A stretch of 64,000 nucleotides of DNA. Source: Panicum virgatum (lineage: Eukaryota > Streptophyta > Magnoliopsida > Poales > Poaceae). Below, in pieces: positions 47,606 to 61,253 of the stretch. Below the pieces are notes generated by a model. It had not been told where the DNA came from, searched no databases, and worked only from the letters and a program-made list of their open reading frames with translations. The DNA is taken from NCBI RefSeq assembly GCF_016808335.1, contig NC_053153.1, forward strand, positions 15,573,033-15,637,032, given 5' to 3'. The stretch's first letter is position 1. Each line of letters opens with the position of its first letter. The position numbers and the translations under genes were made by a program.

Positions 47606-50600
47606 TATGGTAGAATTCCAGTAGAGTAGAGTGGGCTGCTGTATATGGCACAAGTGAAGATGTTGAAATTCTGTTCCCATTCACTTCCCCAATTCAAGCT
47701 GTGACAAATTGGAGCGTTGATGGAATAATCAATCACATGAAACTGGAAAGAAAGCAACTAGAGGTATGCCACTGTAGCAATTCTTTTTATTTATGCACTT
47801 GGCTGTGCAACTTTAGTAATATTTATGTGTCAGGACTTGAAAAACAAATCAAGATTAACAATGCTAGCGTTCAAACACATTTGCATTGCTGCCTAATCTC
47901 TCTGTCTAGGTTTCGTCTAGGAAATTTGTTTAATTTGAATGCTTTCTTGGATAGCTTGTATTATTGGAATGCTCGTTCATTTAAGTTCAATTCATTTTCC
48001 CTGTAGAAAATAAATTTTATAAGTAGGATATATTCTAGCAAACCACTAATTTCCATGTTTAATTATTTTGCACAGTTGCACTGCAACAAGCAGGACTAGT
48101 GAACTTTGGGCAGACATGCATATTTTAGTTGCCATGTACTGCAATTAACTCTTTGGTTATTCTTTATTAAGATTACTGAAACTGGCTGTGGGAAGAATTT
48201 TAGACTTAGCTAGGCTGGTAGCAGTTGTCTGTTTACCATGAAATACTGGAAAAAAACTGGTGGTTACTAGCAGTTAAGATTTTTTTTGACACAAATGTGT
48301 ACAAATAAATAAGTATGTAGCTGTTTAATGATTGTTCCTGTGTGTTACCAGCGGGCCAATATGGATGATTGGATTTCTAGGAATCACTGATATATGCCTA
48401 GTTTTTATACTCTTGATAGTTGATACCTACAAGGGTTTCTGGGAAATGGGAATCCTTTTAAGTTACTGTTTAACTGCTTATATCGTTTGGATCCATCTCT
48501 GACTCAAAAGTTGTTTAGGATGATGATTTTGTTGAAACAAGAAAGTCTGAATTGAAAAAACAGGGTGATGATGCATTTGGGAAGCAAGATTATAGAAATG
48601 CATCAGCATACTACACACAGGTATGTTGTACTAAACTTATATTAACATCAGCAGCATGAAAATTGTTAACTATTTTAGTGATTAGAGTTAGCATCTTCTT
48701 GTATACAGCTCATTGTGTTAACTGCAGTGTCAGCATCTCTTTGTGTACAGCTCATCGTGCTGACTGTAAAGTTTAGTTGCCTAGAGCTGTCTGTCTGTAA
48801 GAAGCTAAGAAACCATTTACTTCCTAAAATGCTTGAAACTAGAGAACCGATTGATACCTTGGTTGGTAGAGCCTCCATTTGAGAGACCACCCACCCGAGC
48901 TCAAGCCTAGTGCTAGTTGTTCCCCTAAAGGGTTCAATACTCCACTCTCTTAAGGCAGCTAGGGGACATTTTTTGCCCCTTGGTCAAATTTTATACACTT
49001 GGAGGTAATTGCATCCATTCATAAACTTCATTTTGATGATATTGAGATAGTGTACATATGTATCTGTAAGGTTCCTAAATTATGGAGCATATACTAGTTG
49101 AAGCTTATAAATTGGAAGTCTAGATAGGCAATTAGTTTTAGCCATAGAGTATGGAGAGTAGTCTAAACGAGTCATCCATTCACCCAGTTTAATCTGATGG
49201 TGTTGAGATATTGGCATCTATCTGAGAGTTGCCTAAATTCTGTGGTAGATCCCAGTTTTCCTAATAAAGTACCTAAGCTAAGTTGATCTGTAAGTCTTTT
49301 GGGATCTTATAATATGCTCAGAAATGTTACCTCCCCGCTGTAAGACCTTGAATGGACAGCAGCTTCTATTGCGTTTTAATTTTTTAATCATCCTTGTTAA
49401 AGGTTTTCTTGAACATAATCATAGAACAAGAGCGTGGTATGTAATGGTATCTATTCAGCCGTATGTACTTTTTTGCGAATTGATCGAATCCCTAAAATAC
49501 CCTTTGGTGTGGTCAATCAAACAGCTCACATTTTCTGAGTACCATGTGTGATGATACATCACAATCACCAAAGCATATTTCTTGGAAAAAGCAGTACCAT
49601 GCACGCTCTTGTGTTCACAAAACTTGGTACTACTGGTAGAATTTGTTGTCCTCCATTTTTTGTTGTCTCACGATATCCACAAGTAAAATATTCTGAGATG
49701 GAAACCAGCAATCAACTAGCTTGGATAGCCTTGGGTTGGTCATGGAACACCACCTCTTTTAAGTAATTTCAGGAGGAGGTTGAGTGATGTGATGTATATT
49801 CCCGATGACCTCTTGCGTCTAGCTTTAGGGAGAAATTCTGTGAGGGAATCGCTCTTTGCTTCACATTATTTTATTTCAGCCCAGTCGTACCTAAGAAGCA
49901 AATGGCAAGTCTATGAGCTAACGTATGCAGCATTTCTGGAACGTGGCAACAGCAGTAACACCGTCACAGCTAATTTATGTTACTGCAGGCAATGAGGGTG
50001 GATCGTTATGATGCTGAATTGTTCGCAAACAGGAGTCTTTGCTGGTTCCGCAGAGGTGATGGGAGAAGGGCTTTGCGAGATGCAGTTAAATGCAAGATAC
50101 TGCGGCCAAAGTGGGCAAAGGCCTACTTCCGATACGGACAAGCTCTGATGCTCATGAAGGTGCGACAAAACACCCTGGGTCCAGCTCCAGTGTCCAACTG
50201 AATTTGATATTTCATTGTCCCTTTCATCTCTCATATAAGTAATTTAACTGGCCATGCGCTTTTAATCGTGTTACTTAGGACTATGAAAAAGCATGTGACA
50301 CAATCGCTGAAGGTTTAGAGCTGGACCCTCTGAACGATGAGCTCGATAAGCTATACTGGTAAGATAGTAGAGACCAGCCCATTGCTTCTTATGTTTCCTT
50401 GCAGCAACTGTAGGACTGCTACAACTAACAACGTTCTGTTTATTTGAATCCACCAACTATACGCCGTTTTCGAGTTTCTACTAATTGGCTTTAACCTTGT
50501 AGGGAGGCAATGGAACTGAAGAATGTCGGCAGTGAGCGGCTTAGAGAAAGCACACGTGAAAACTGGATCTCCATTTTCCCTTTTTTTCTTTTCTTGGGAT

Positions 50601-50608
50601 GTTTTTGA
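47606..50608 (+). pseudogene. Ankyrin-TPR type gene, copy 2, 5' truncated and frameshifted
   Basis: Five exons are read: 47606-47763, 48519-48620, 49989-50159, 50279-50358 and 50503-50608. All have GT-AG ends and compatible phases. The first reads YGRIPVE, then stops, then continues in another frame as AAVYGTSEDVEILFPFTSP, the last ankyrin-like unit of plant ankyrin-TPR proteins. A tandem repeat of TAGAG (around 47622-47631) adds five bases; without it the exon is 153 bases and in phase. The second exon is the start of the TPR part (ELKKQGDDAFGKQDYRNASA). Exons encoding most ankyrin repeats are missing left of 47342. The last three exons equal those at 627-1246. Confidence 0.7.
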
Positions 50609-51636
50609 GGTTTGGGTAGAAACACTCGGTGGTCAGTAGTTTGCAGCTAGAAACACTGTACGCAGCGGTATCAGGGTCTGCTGTACTCTGGAACAACAGC
50701 GCTTGGTGTTCTTCGTTGCCAGGTTGGGAAGCCTGCTGTGAGTGGCTGAATCACGATGTGTTCACCTATATATATGATGCTGGCTGGGAGCATCACACGA
50801 CGTGAAGGATTTTTTTTCTGGGCTTCAGACCGAGTGTTCCCATGCTTGAATACTCTGCTACTTCTTTTGTCACTCTGCTGAGTTCCTGACGCCATCGGGA
50901 GTCATTTACTGTGCCCGGAGATCTTCAGATAACTTGTAGCTACCACGCACTTGGATTGCCTGGCGCCTGGATGATGCGCTGGACGCTCGGCGCGGGCATG
51001 CCAAGGCCTACTTGGATGATCCACTGAAAGAGCATTGCTGCTGACGATGTCTGCGCGGGGACGGGCGCAGATGACGACGCGTACAGCATCATCTCTGGCT
51101 TTCTCCACTCTCCACCCACCGTTCTGGGAGCACCCGGGCAAGAAGCTGGAGGTTCATGCACTGCTAGTGACTTGGTGATGTTCTCTTGACAGGTTTACAT
51201 GCTTGAATAATCCAGAACCTATATAAGCATGCTAGATGATCAAGCATGCCAATTAACTCGTGATCATGTTAGTTGTCTAAAAACAAAAAGGAACATACAA
51301 CAGGAACTACATCCATACATGAATCTGACATCTAAATAAAGGAGCATATGCATACTAGTGAAGAGAAGAAGAACATGACTTGAGATTTGAGAATATAAGA
51401 GCATGACAAAATTTAATCCTGGACATCCAAAATGATGCAGAGCGGCCTGAGGGCATGCCAAAGGCTAAACTTTGTTAATGCCCGTATGAAATGCATACCA
51501 ACAACAAACAGAGCTGAGATTATTCCAAGAAATGCATCCCAATCACCACATGGCTCCTAAGCTGCCTCCCAAGCTGTATCTCCCTGCTCGAATATTGATT
51601 ACATTCTCCGATGCTTTGCACTTCTTTGGATAACGG

Positions 51637-53501
51637 TCAATTCATCGCAACACCATCATCATCCTCGAATTCATCTCTTACCATATATCCTTTTTTGAAA
51701 GACATTACCATAGATCCTTTCTTCTTGGATACTTGAAGACCTTCGAGTGCATGTTCCACCTCTCGCATTGTAGGTCGGTCCTCAGCTCTTAAATTTATGC
51801 ATGATGCTGCAAGTACGGAAACTTCTTGGACTTCTTTGCCACCTTCCTCTATAATTTGTGGATCCAATATTTGGGAAATATTCCCCTCTCTAAGAAGGCT
51901 CACAAAATGTGCAACAAGGCCTTCACCATCGGAGGTCAAATATGAAAATGGTTTCTTCCTGGTGAGCAACTCCACAAGAATGACACCGAAGCTAAAGACA
52001 TCGCTTCTTTCAGTAAGACGGCCCGTGTAGAAGTACGAAGGGTCCAGATATCCAATAGTTCCTTGCACCTTTGTGGTTAACCCTGTGGAATCCACCGGAG
52101 CGTACCTTGAAGCTCCAAAGTCTGAAACCTTTGATGTCATAGCATCATCAAGAAGTATGTTGCTAGACTTGATATCTCTATGTATTACAGGGATTGAAAC
52201 TGACCAGTGAAGATATGCAAGAGCTTTTGCGGTTTCAGTGGCAATCCTCAATCTACTGTCCCATGTTATAGAAGTTGGCCCTTCGACATGAAGATGGTAA
52301 AAAAGAGTTCCGTTGGAAATGAACTCATAAACCAATAATGGGACCTCAGTTTCCAAGCAACACCCTAAAAGTTTCACTATGTTCCTATGGTTTATCTGGG
52401 AGAGGATTGCTACCTCGTTTATGAACTCGTCGATTTCTTTCTGGACAGTTATTTTTGACTTTTTGATGGCTACTACTTGTAGGTCCGATAGAATCCCCTT
52501 GTACACGGTGCCATGCCCTCCACCACCAATCTCACGAGATTTGTCAAAGTTGTTTGTTGCCTTTTCGAGCTCATCCAGCGTGATGATCATCCTTTCAGCA
52601 ATGTCGGCCCTTTGTGATACTAACTGATGCAACAACTGCCCACGATTTTGGCTGAAGAATTTTTGTTTCAACTTTCTAATCCTCCTATGTCTGATCTTTT
52701 TGGTAACAAATATTGCAGCAAGAAGCAAAAGTATAAGGCCTGCCCCGCTACCAAGACCTATACCAGCGCTGAAACCTGAAAGTGTGTGAAGGTATATTGC
52801 TGTCACTTCCATAGCCAAATCCTAGAGATGTGAAACGGAAAGAAAATATTCAAATGATAAAGATAAAATGGTAATGTTTGGTTGTCCTCATGCACATGTT
52901 TTTGAACTGAAATGATTGCATATATGTGGCGCCACGTTTGGAGCATTTGTGTACAACTGTGATACATGATTTAGTTCCACGATTACAAGTAGTATATATC
53001 TAGCTGACACGAGAGAGATCGCACCACATGGTAGTTAGAATCCACTATTATTAATTAATCTGAACATGTGTCAGTTTGTCTTAGCTGTTCCATTAACAAT
53101 GTCAACTTCAGCCTCCGTCAGGATCGAAGGCCAGAGGTATATATAAAGAAAATCAACACGGAGGGAGATGAGATGAGGGGTATATATCTGTAAAATATTT
53201 TGTTGGTTTTGGCGCTGAGATTTGCGAACTCTACTTTGATGAGGTTCAAGAGACAAAAACACTAGATGATTTAAGTTGGCAAAAGTTACCGGTATGTGAG
53301 AAAACAAGCAGCAGTTGGTAATGTGTTTTGGGCAGGCAAATTAACGGTACTGACCTGTCAAAGCAGCCGGGGCGCAGCCACCTTTCTGAGTGTGGTCGCC
53401 ATTGGTTCGTGGCGGGCACCGGCAGACGAACCGTCCCTCCGTGTTGGAGCAGTCGCCGAAGCAGCCATTGACCTCCGGCGGCAGCTTGCACTCGTTGATA
53501 T
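51637..53501 (-). pseudogene. WAK gene copy 2, lacking exon 1 and promoter
   Basis: Exons 3 (52775-51637) and 2 (53501-53355) equal those of copy 1: the calcium-binding EGF, membrane span and complete kinase. Exon 1, with signal peptide and GUB_WAK domain, and the promoter are absent because the deletion at 55605/55606 removed them. What remains is a kinase half without secretion signal, so no normal receptor can be made. The kinase frame is still open, as expected for a very recent loss. Confidence 0.88.
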
Positions 53502-53566
53502 CTGCATGATTTCGGGTCGATCGCACCCATTTGAAATTGAAACCGACGGAGGAAGAAGACTAAGTG

Positions 53567-55605
53567 TGTTGGTGATATGCCCAAGAGCCCATCATCACAA
53601 TACGGTTTAAAGGCCCAAGAGGATATTGATCCAAGAGGGATTAGGGTTACTAATGGGCCTATGAGATAGAAGCCCATTAGTACGCCCTATATATACGAGG
53701 GAGGGGCTAGGGGGGCGACACCCCAGTGAGCCGCGCCACCTCCTAGTCGCCGCCCCTCCCTCTCTCTCTCGGCCGCCGCCCTTGCCGTGCGTGCGGTGCT
53801 AGCACACCGACGCCCGGCGTTTCATCCCCGTACGTGTGGACTCCGTGGAGGCGCTGCTGCGACTGCTGCGCTGATCGGCTGCTGGGATCAAGTACGAGGA
53901 GCTCGGTTCGTGGGACGTGATCGACTACTTCCTCTACATCGACGCGCGACTTCTTCCGCTGCGCTGTGCGTCTAGTGGTAACGATCTATGATCTTCTACT
54001 CGCAAGTATCTTGGGTATATGCGGTAGTGATGCTAGCGTAGCCTACCCGTTTCCCTACAGTGGTACCAGAGCCATCTTGCGTAGTTTTTGGTCTGGATCT
54101 TTTGCATATAGGTGATATGTTGTTGTAGTAGATTGGATCTATTACTTTTGCACGGTTTGATTAGATCAATTGGTCATAAGGGGTTAAAACTGGAGCGAGT
54201 TGATTGCGCGGCATATGACAAAAGATTAGTTTGTGTTCTTTCTCTGTTATGCATACGACATGTCCCTACCGGCTGGAATCACCATCGGGACTAACTGTGT
54301 GCATAGTCAGCAGATTGAACCAACAGATCAAGGTCATGTGTAGATGCAGTCTTCTCAAGTGCAAAGTTTGCACGGTCAAGGTGATTGACCTAGTGAAAAT
54401 TGAGGCATTATGAATGGCTCGGACCGCCGTTGCTTTCTCGCTGTAGCGGCTTCTCAAGCGCTACTTTGGTAGAACACGTCGTACGCCTAACTTGTTTTTG
54501 CAGGGTGTGATGTGAATGGTATGGCCTCAATGTCATGTGATGATGTATGTGATGATTTGTGCGGCCTGCGTGTCGCAAGTTAACACAACCGGGTTGAGGT
54601 TGCACCATTATTGTATAACGACCTGCGTGTCGACTTGTGATGTTTGAATCCTCATGTAATTATTTCACTAGCTATTAGATGTAGTAGCTTAGTATCTTTT
54701 CATGGAGGCTTCAATCATGATGGCGATGATGATCACCACAAGACAGAACGGATGGCAATGGAGGTCACCTTGGAGCCATGGCGATGGTGCCCATTGTGAT
54801 GCAAGAGGCCATACTATTCACAATATAATATGATTATATGCTTGTGATATTTATTTTCCTGTCATACTATTCTTTCATGCTTTTACATATGGTGGATGCT
54901 TTAATCATGATAGAATAGCTTCCCTCAGAAAAGGTTGAGTTTTTGATGCCTTTTACCAATAGCTGCACCTATAAATTTTGATCGTTGTGTGGTAGGTTTA
55001 CCAAAGTAGAGTACCCTCAGCTATCACTTTTGTATAGGGTGGATGTCGGACATTCACAAGCATAGTATTGGTTTACTCAGCAAAGCTATCAAAACAGTTT
55101 TGGGCTTTAAGGCATAGGGTTGGGGCCGGGGCATTGGATGCCACCCAACAAACAAGAGTCGCATAGAGATGTGATTAGTAATTTATCACTTACCTGTATC
55201 ACTACTTTTCTAGCCGTGATGCTAAAGCTCACTAGAATTTTAGTGATTATGGATCTTGAACCACTATATGTCATTAGAGGGAAGATGACTTTGATATAGT
55301 AGGTTGTCTTTTGTTAAGTCAGTTAATGAAAGTCTTTACATAAACTTAGTGCTGAAATCTTGCTTTACTTTAATGTTGTAGATCATGTCTGCCAGTAACA
55401 ATTCCGCTTTCAATTTGCGTTCTGTTCTTGAGAAAGAAAAGTTGAATGGAACAAACTTTATTGATTGGTACCGCAACCTGAGAATTGTTCTCAGGCAAGA
55501 GAAAAAGGAGTATGTTCTTGAGCAGCCATATCCTGATGATCTCCCTGACAATGCAACTGCTGCTGATCGCAGAGCTTATGAGAAGCACTGCAATGACTCA
55601 CTTGA
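53567..55605 (+). mobile_element. Copia remnant in copy 2
   Basis: This holds the 5' LTR (53567-54059), primer site (54061-54073), leader and the first 74 codons of gag. It then joins sequence from upstream of the WAK gene. The break corresponds to 6243 in copy 1. The flanking AAGTG (53562-53566) is the left target duplication. The open frame across the junction (to 55666) is an accident of the fusion. Confidence 0.92.
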
Positions 55606-58600
55606 GAAAGAAATAAATGGGTCATATATTAATGATGAAGAACTAACTAGTATACGAATAAACTGAGAGGTTGAGACATGGGCTGCAAGAATTCTTGCAA
55701 ACACAATGGAGAATGGACTGAGAGGTGGGCTACGAGTGAGCTGAAAGAATTCTTGTTGCAGCCAGCATCTAGCTATATTATTAACTTGCTCTAATGCAAA
55801 TACGGGTATATCCGCGTGGGTGTGACCATGTTGGAGGAACCTACATCTCATCTCACCAAACACGCTACCCAGCCATGAGACTTGATATCCTTAACTATTT
55901 TATATCAAAATGAAAAAAATGTCAAAAATAAGAAGAAGAAACAACCTCTTTTTAGTACGGATCGGATCAGATCAAGGAAACTAGACCTTGTTTAGGCCGG
56001 GAAGACAAAAGAAAAAAATAATTGGAGAACTCCATTTATTTCGCATAAAGCGTACTATATATCAAGGTCCATACATCAATCTGTACAAATGTAAATTAAT
56101 ACTCCCTCCGTTCTAAATTATAAATCATTTCAAAAAATTTGGAGAGTCAAACTATCTCAAAGTTTGACCAAAATTATAGAAAAAACACAAAAATTTATGC
56201 AAATAGATATACTATGAGAATATAATTAACAAAGAATCTAATGATACTTAATTGGTATCGTAAATGTTATCATGTTGTTATATAAATTTGATCAAACTTA
56301 AAAAAAATTTGATTCTCCAAATTTTTTGAAATGACTTATAATTTAGAACGGAGGGAGTATAAGCTAACCTCCTATGGTATACCTTCGGCGACAGAGCGCA
56401 GGAGGAGACGCGCCACCGTCCGGCAGACGCGCCGAGCCAACGCGGCGGCGCACGTCCTCCGGTAGCCGCTCCGATCCGCCAGGTGCATCAGCTTGCTCGA
56501 TCAGATTGATTGATCTGGCAACTGGCAACGCTCTCGTGCAAGATTGCATTGCTCTGGCATTGGATTCCTTCGTCTGGATTCGTATCCGAGTTTCATGAGC
56601 GGCTGTCCCTGTCCCTGATCGGATTGGGTGTTTCAGTTTCTTTGCTCAAGCGCCAATGGCTCGGCGCCTCAGCTGCCAACTGTGTTCAAGATCAGCCGCA
56701 CGGCCACCGCAGGCGACATCTCTGAAATCAGCGCGACGCCGGGCGCCGGCAAAGCAGAGACCGTGGTGACGATGAATCACGAGGCTACTTCTTTGAGTTG
56801 ATCCTGTACCGTGTTGACCAGAGAGCCTCAATAAAATCCTAAAAGAAATTGAAAATTGGCATTTTTCGTTCGAACCGTTTTGTTTTTACTGGAACTCGCA
56901 AAATTTTCTGGTGAAACAACGATCTTTTGTTCGAATCTGAATCCAAACCTGCAGCTAAAATTTGTAAGGGGTCCTCTCCTAGGTGCGCCCAAAATTCTTT
57001 TCGGGCAGCTACAATAAATGCCTAAAGCATAACGCAGTTCGTCAGCCTATTTTCATTTCCACAACTCAACCTTTTCAACAGAATAGTAATATGAAAGCAC
57101 TAAAACGATCGCACGAAACCGGAGCGCAGCCGCAGCATGCCAAATGAATGAAACATAATTACTGCATGACTTGTGGGCTTGTGGGTGGCAACACTGGCAT
57201 GCTTACAGTTACAGGTTACAATCTAGCTAGCCAGGATGAATTTAACGACGAAGGATTGCACATATATACTCCATGGGCTTACATTGATGGCACTCATATG
57301 ATTACTCCATTAAACTTACCCTTTGCTTTTATTGGATTTCACTGAAGTGTTGGAGGGAACCAAAATACTTGTTTAGATTGACAAAAAGTTTAGAATGGCT
57401 AATCCTAGTTTTTCTCTAGCATGAGCTGATCGGCATAATATTTCCCCTCTCTCCGACCAGCATGCAGTGGCAGGTGCAAGCCCACCCTTTGCTTCAACCT
57501 AGTACCATGGTTGTTCCTGCGCAGACTGGCTAGGCAAGGCATTGCGCGATCGCCAGGAGGAAGCTAAGTGTGGCGTGACAGCAGCGTCGGCAAGATGCGT
57601 TGGCGCTGAGACTGGACACCCTTGACATCACCGCCTTTACCAACAAGGAGATGGGGTGGCGGCGGTATGAAGTTCTTCGACGATTGCAGCAGCCATAATG
57701 ACTCATTTGCCAATAATTGACACCTTGAGAAATGAACATGCTGCCTAGCTACTTAATTGAGAAATGATGTTTTTTGCTACTTAATTTCCTCATTTGCCAA
57801 TAATTGACACCTTAGGCAGGAAATATTAACTTTAGAACCACAAAAAAATCATAGTAGATTTGACTTGAAGTACTCTTCTAATCCCACACAGCTCATTTGG
57901 ATTTTGGAAATGTATTGTACGATAGTGGTTGTCAAAACCATCGAGTATTCATCTTCTGTACAACTTTTGCAGTACATCATTTTCTTCTGTAGTACTTCAT
58001 TTTCTTCTGCACAACTTTTGCACTGTCGAACGGAACACTATGCAAAATCATCACACGTACTCCCACAGCATGATAAATGAATGAAAAAACAGTTTTCTTG
58101 ATGACTTGCAGCAATGCTTGGCCACAGGCTGGAGAGCTACGATGAATTTAGGACTCCCGCGATTTGCTCTTGCCAGAGCTAGCTATATTATAATGCATAC
58201 GCGTGGTCACATTGGAGGAATCTAATAAGCATCTCATCTCACCAAACACGCTAGCATGGTGAGATAATGACATTGGGTTTTCACCCGCCACATCAGACAT
58301 GAAAGGCCGACATCCAAATCGTTGGCCTCCGACAGGAGCCTCGTGCTAGAGATGCTCGATGAAATGACGCCAATAGCACCATCAACATGGTCCCAAGGAG
58401 GGATGGGCTTTCACCCGTATCCCAGCCAACAACATCACCACTGCGATGTTGCCATACGTCCGAGCAAACAATTGCCGGCACCCGCCATCAGGAAGCCGCC
58501 AACACATAGCGGCACGGGGTTGACCAGCCGCCGCCAAAAGCCAAAGCCAGGCCCTTGCCGCGTCAAATACGTCGCCGCTCCAGCAGACCGTGGCAGTCGC

Positions 58601-58828
58601 GAACACCGACGCAACTGGACCATGCCGCACCGACCGCCGCAATGAAACTGGGCCGAGCCAGACGCGGACATTGGCGCCACCGCAGTGAAGAGGGTTGGTC
58701 GCCGCCCATGCCGAGCAATATCAAGCACCGGCCGCCGGCGTCGCCATAGCCGAGTCAAGCAAGCGCCCGACGCACACACAGCCAAATTCTGGCCCTACCG
58801 CCGCCGCCGGGGATCGGCCTCAGGCTAC
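55606..58828. other. Intergenic region, copy 2
   Basis: This is the counterpart of 12667-15893 with about 1 percent substitutions and small indels. It includes the MITE, the two dispersed short repeats and the 25-base tandem repeat. I recognise no gene. Confidence 0.6.
56102..56357. mobile_element. Stowaway-type MITE, copy 2
   Basis: It is the same element as at 13163-13418, flanked by TA at 56100-56101 and 56358-56359, with a few substitutions and homopolymer changes. Confidence 0.9.
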
Positions 58829-59933
58829 TGTTGATGGACATTATTTCACGTTCTGATTGCCAATTTCTCGGAAATAAATTGATCTCTTACACTATGTTCT
58901 ATGTATATTTTATTTAATTCTAATAAGTTCCACAAGTATTGGATGAGTTGTGCCTATAGGAGATCATAGTCCAAAGATGGTCGAAAACGGAGAAAATCCA
59001 GGCCACCCGGCCTCAACCGTGCCGGCCGGCCTGACACCTCAACATACAGGGGTACACCCTTGTTACAGGAGCAACGTGACATGCTCACAATGCCTCTGAA
59101 CTGGGAAATCACCTCTAATTTAGTCGGTGGATCCGGAAGACATGTGAATCAAGTAGAGGACCCACAAGTTAGCGCCCAGATCTGTAAACGTGGAAGTTAC
59201 CCAACTCAGAGGCAATGTGGAGCGTTGATCTTCAAAGTCGGTGAAACGGAGGGCCAACAGGCCTCGGGACCAGGCCACCCGGCCTCCCCCGGGCCGTCCG
59301 ACCTGAGATTCCAACATCCGAGGAAAATACCCAACTTTCCGACCTCCTGGAGTTAATCAGAGACGTCCAAGCGAAGTCGGTGTACACTTGGTGCTAGAGC
59401 CAGGATGATCGGCCTAGGCCAGGCTGCCCAGCCCCACACTGCAGCCTCCGGAGCTCCCCTTTCGCGTGAAGTTCAAACCAAGTCAGGGGTAGCGTACTCT
59501 TGCAGCGATTACTCGTTTACCGACATCTGGCCACTATAAATAGGACCCCATTCATCACTTGTAAACACACACCAAAGGAGTTCTCTTCACTCTCTCATTT
59601 CTAGAGTAGGATTAGTAGTTGGGAGTTACAGTCCAGTCGATCTTGTCTTGGGGATCCGGAGTCGTCATCGGAGCTCGGTATAAACTCTTGTATCTTTTTC
59701 TTTGACTTTATCAATATAAGTAATCTTTTTTATTTACTTGAGTCAGCTTTACTTTTCACAAGTCGTTTATCTTTTCAAGTACTAGCACTTGTCTGCGGAA
59801 GTAGTTTACTTCTAGTTCAGTTTAAGTTATCCCTCTTGTTTGTCGGAGCTTGTCTTATGGGTTTTCTCGCCCGGACTAGTGAACTCAAATTAGTTCGCTA
59901 GGTTGAGGGGGATTTCTGTTGAAGGCCTCAACA
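58829..59933 (+). repeat. LTR of element B, copy 2
   Basis: It is 1105 bases, TGTTGATGG to CCTCAACA, the same length as copy 1, with scattered substitutions. The decayed primer-like TAGTACCGAGAGC follows. Element A starts 55 bases downstream, at the same point as in copy 1. Confidence 0.65.
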
Positions 59934-60691
59934 GAAATCCTAGTACCGAGAGCAGATGTAGTGTCTGACTCAGTGTTAGCTAGGAGTTTGTAACATCCCG
60001 AAAATTTGCCCAAATAAATCACCCGCTAAAAATATTATTTTCAAAACCTTTTTCAACGCTGAGCTCAAATCACTCCAAAATTATTTTCCGCACGAGCTCC
60101 CAATCTCCCAAAATCATGTCCCGGCAATCCGCCGTCTCGACACCAGTACCAATCGTCGTCCTATCCCCTTTCCCTTTCTCTCGTTCCGCGTGCTCGTCGC
60201 TGACCGGCCGAACGCCGCAGCGCGCGCGTGGCCGACCGCCGCCGCGAATCCCGCCGACTGCTCTATCTCTTTCTCTCTCTCCATTTTTCTTTTTCCATTT
60301 TTCTTTTTTCTTTTTTCCCTTTTCTTTTCCGCCTCCTTTCCTTTCTCCTTCTCCCTCTTCTCCTCCTTTCCCTCACGCGTTGCACGAGCAGAGCTCGGTA
60401 CGCCGGCCCCCCTTGCGCCGAGCCCCTCCCTGGGCGTCGCCTCCCCCGCTTGCGGCTGCTGCTCGCCCGTTCCGCCCTCTGCGCACGTCGTACCCCCCTT
60501 GCCCGCCTCGGCGCTCGCGCCCACCCCGACGAGCCACGGCAAAGCAGAGCCGGCCGCGCACACGGCGCCTCGCCATTGGCTGCCGCCCCTCCCACTTGCG
60601 CCGCCCCTCCATCCTCTCGTCCTCTCGCCGTCGCATCCGCGCCACAGCACCACGCTATAGGACGCCCAGCAAGTGGCCGAGCAAGCCCCAC

Positions 60692-61177
60692 TATTGACGG
60701 TGCTTAAGTGCCATTTTCACCAGTCAACTATACTCAATAATAAAGAAAAACTGCATGCCTTACTCGCATATTTGTATCACTAACCTTGCTCCACAGTTGT
60801 TTTTGAGTTTTGTACATTTCAGATGAGCAGGAGCGGAATAAGACGAAAACACGCAGTAGACGCCATACAACTACGCAAAATATCGCGTCTGGCGTCACCC
60901 ACTTACAAGGAGGGCCCATCTGGCCGAGCAAACGGGCGCGCCACGCATAATGCATACAAAGAAAGATATCAGGACCCACATGTCAGCCTGCCAGAGAAGG
61001 ATAAGGACGAGAGGCGGCCAGGTGGGGCCGGCCGACCCCCTGGGTCGGCCGAACCTGGCTGGCCTCCCGTCCAGGTGCATTTCGAGGAGGAGTCGGCCCC
61101 AAGTCTCCTGATTACCTTCCATACGTGCATTTTGTGGGAACCGACCTCCACTAGTATAAATAGGGCCCCCTCTCACC

Positions 61178-61253
<76 letters not shown>

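Larger units (their letters stand above)
47342..55605. repeat. Left duplicated block, copy 2
   Basis: This 8264-base block lies between two abrupt junctions. Its part from 49363 matches 1-6243 apparently without differences. Its first 2020 bases carry upstream exons of the TPR gene whose copy 1 partner lies outside the window. Sequence to the right (from 55606) matches copy 1 only at about 99 percent. Confidence 0.9.

Noticed and set aside
55385..55666. A 93-codon open frame as a new fusion gene
   Set aside because: It is the first 74 codons of Copia gag run across the deletion junction into WAK upstream DNA, with no sign of selection.
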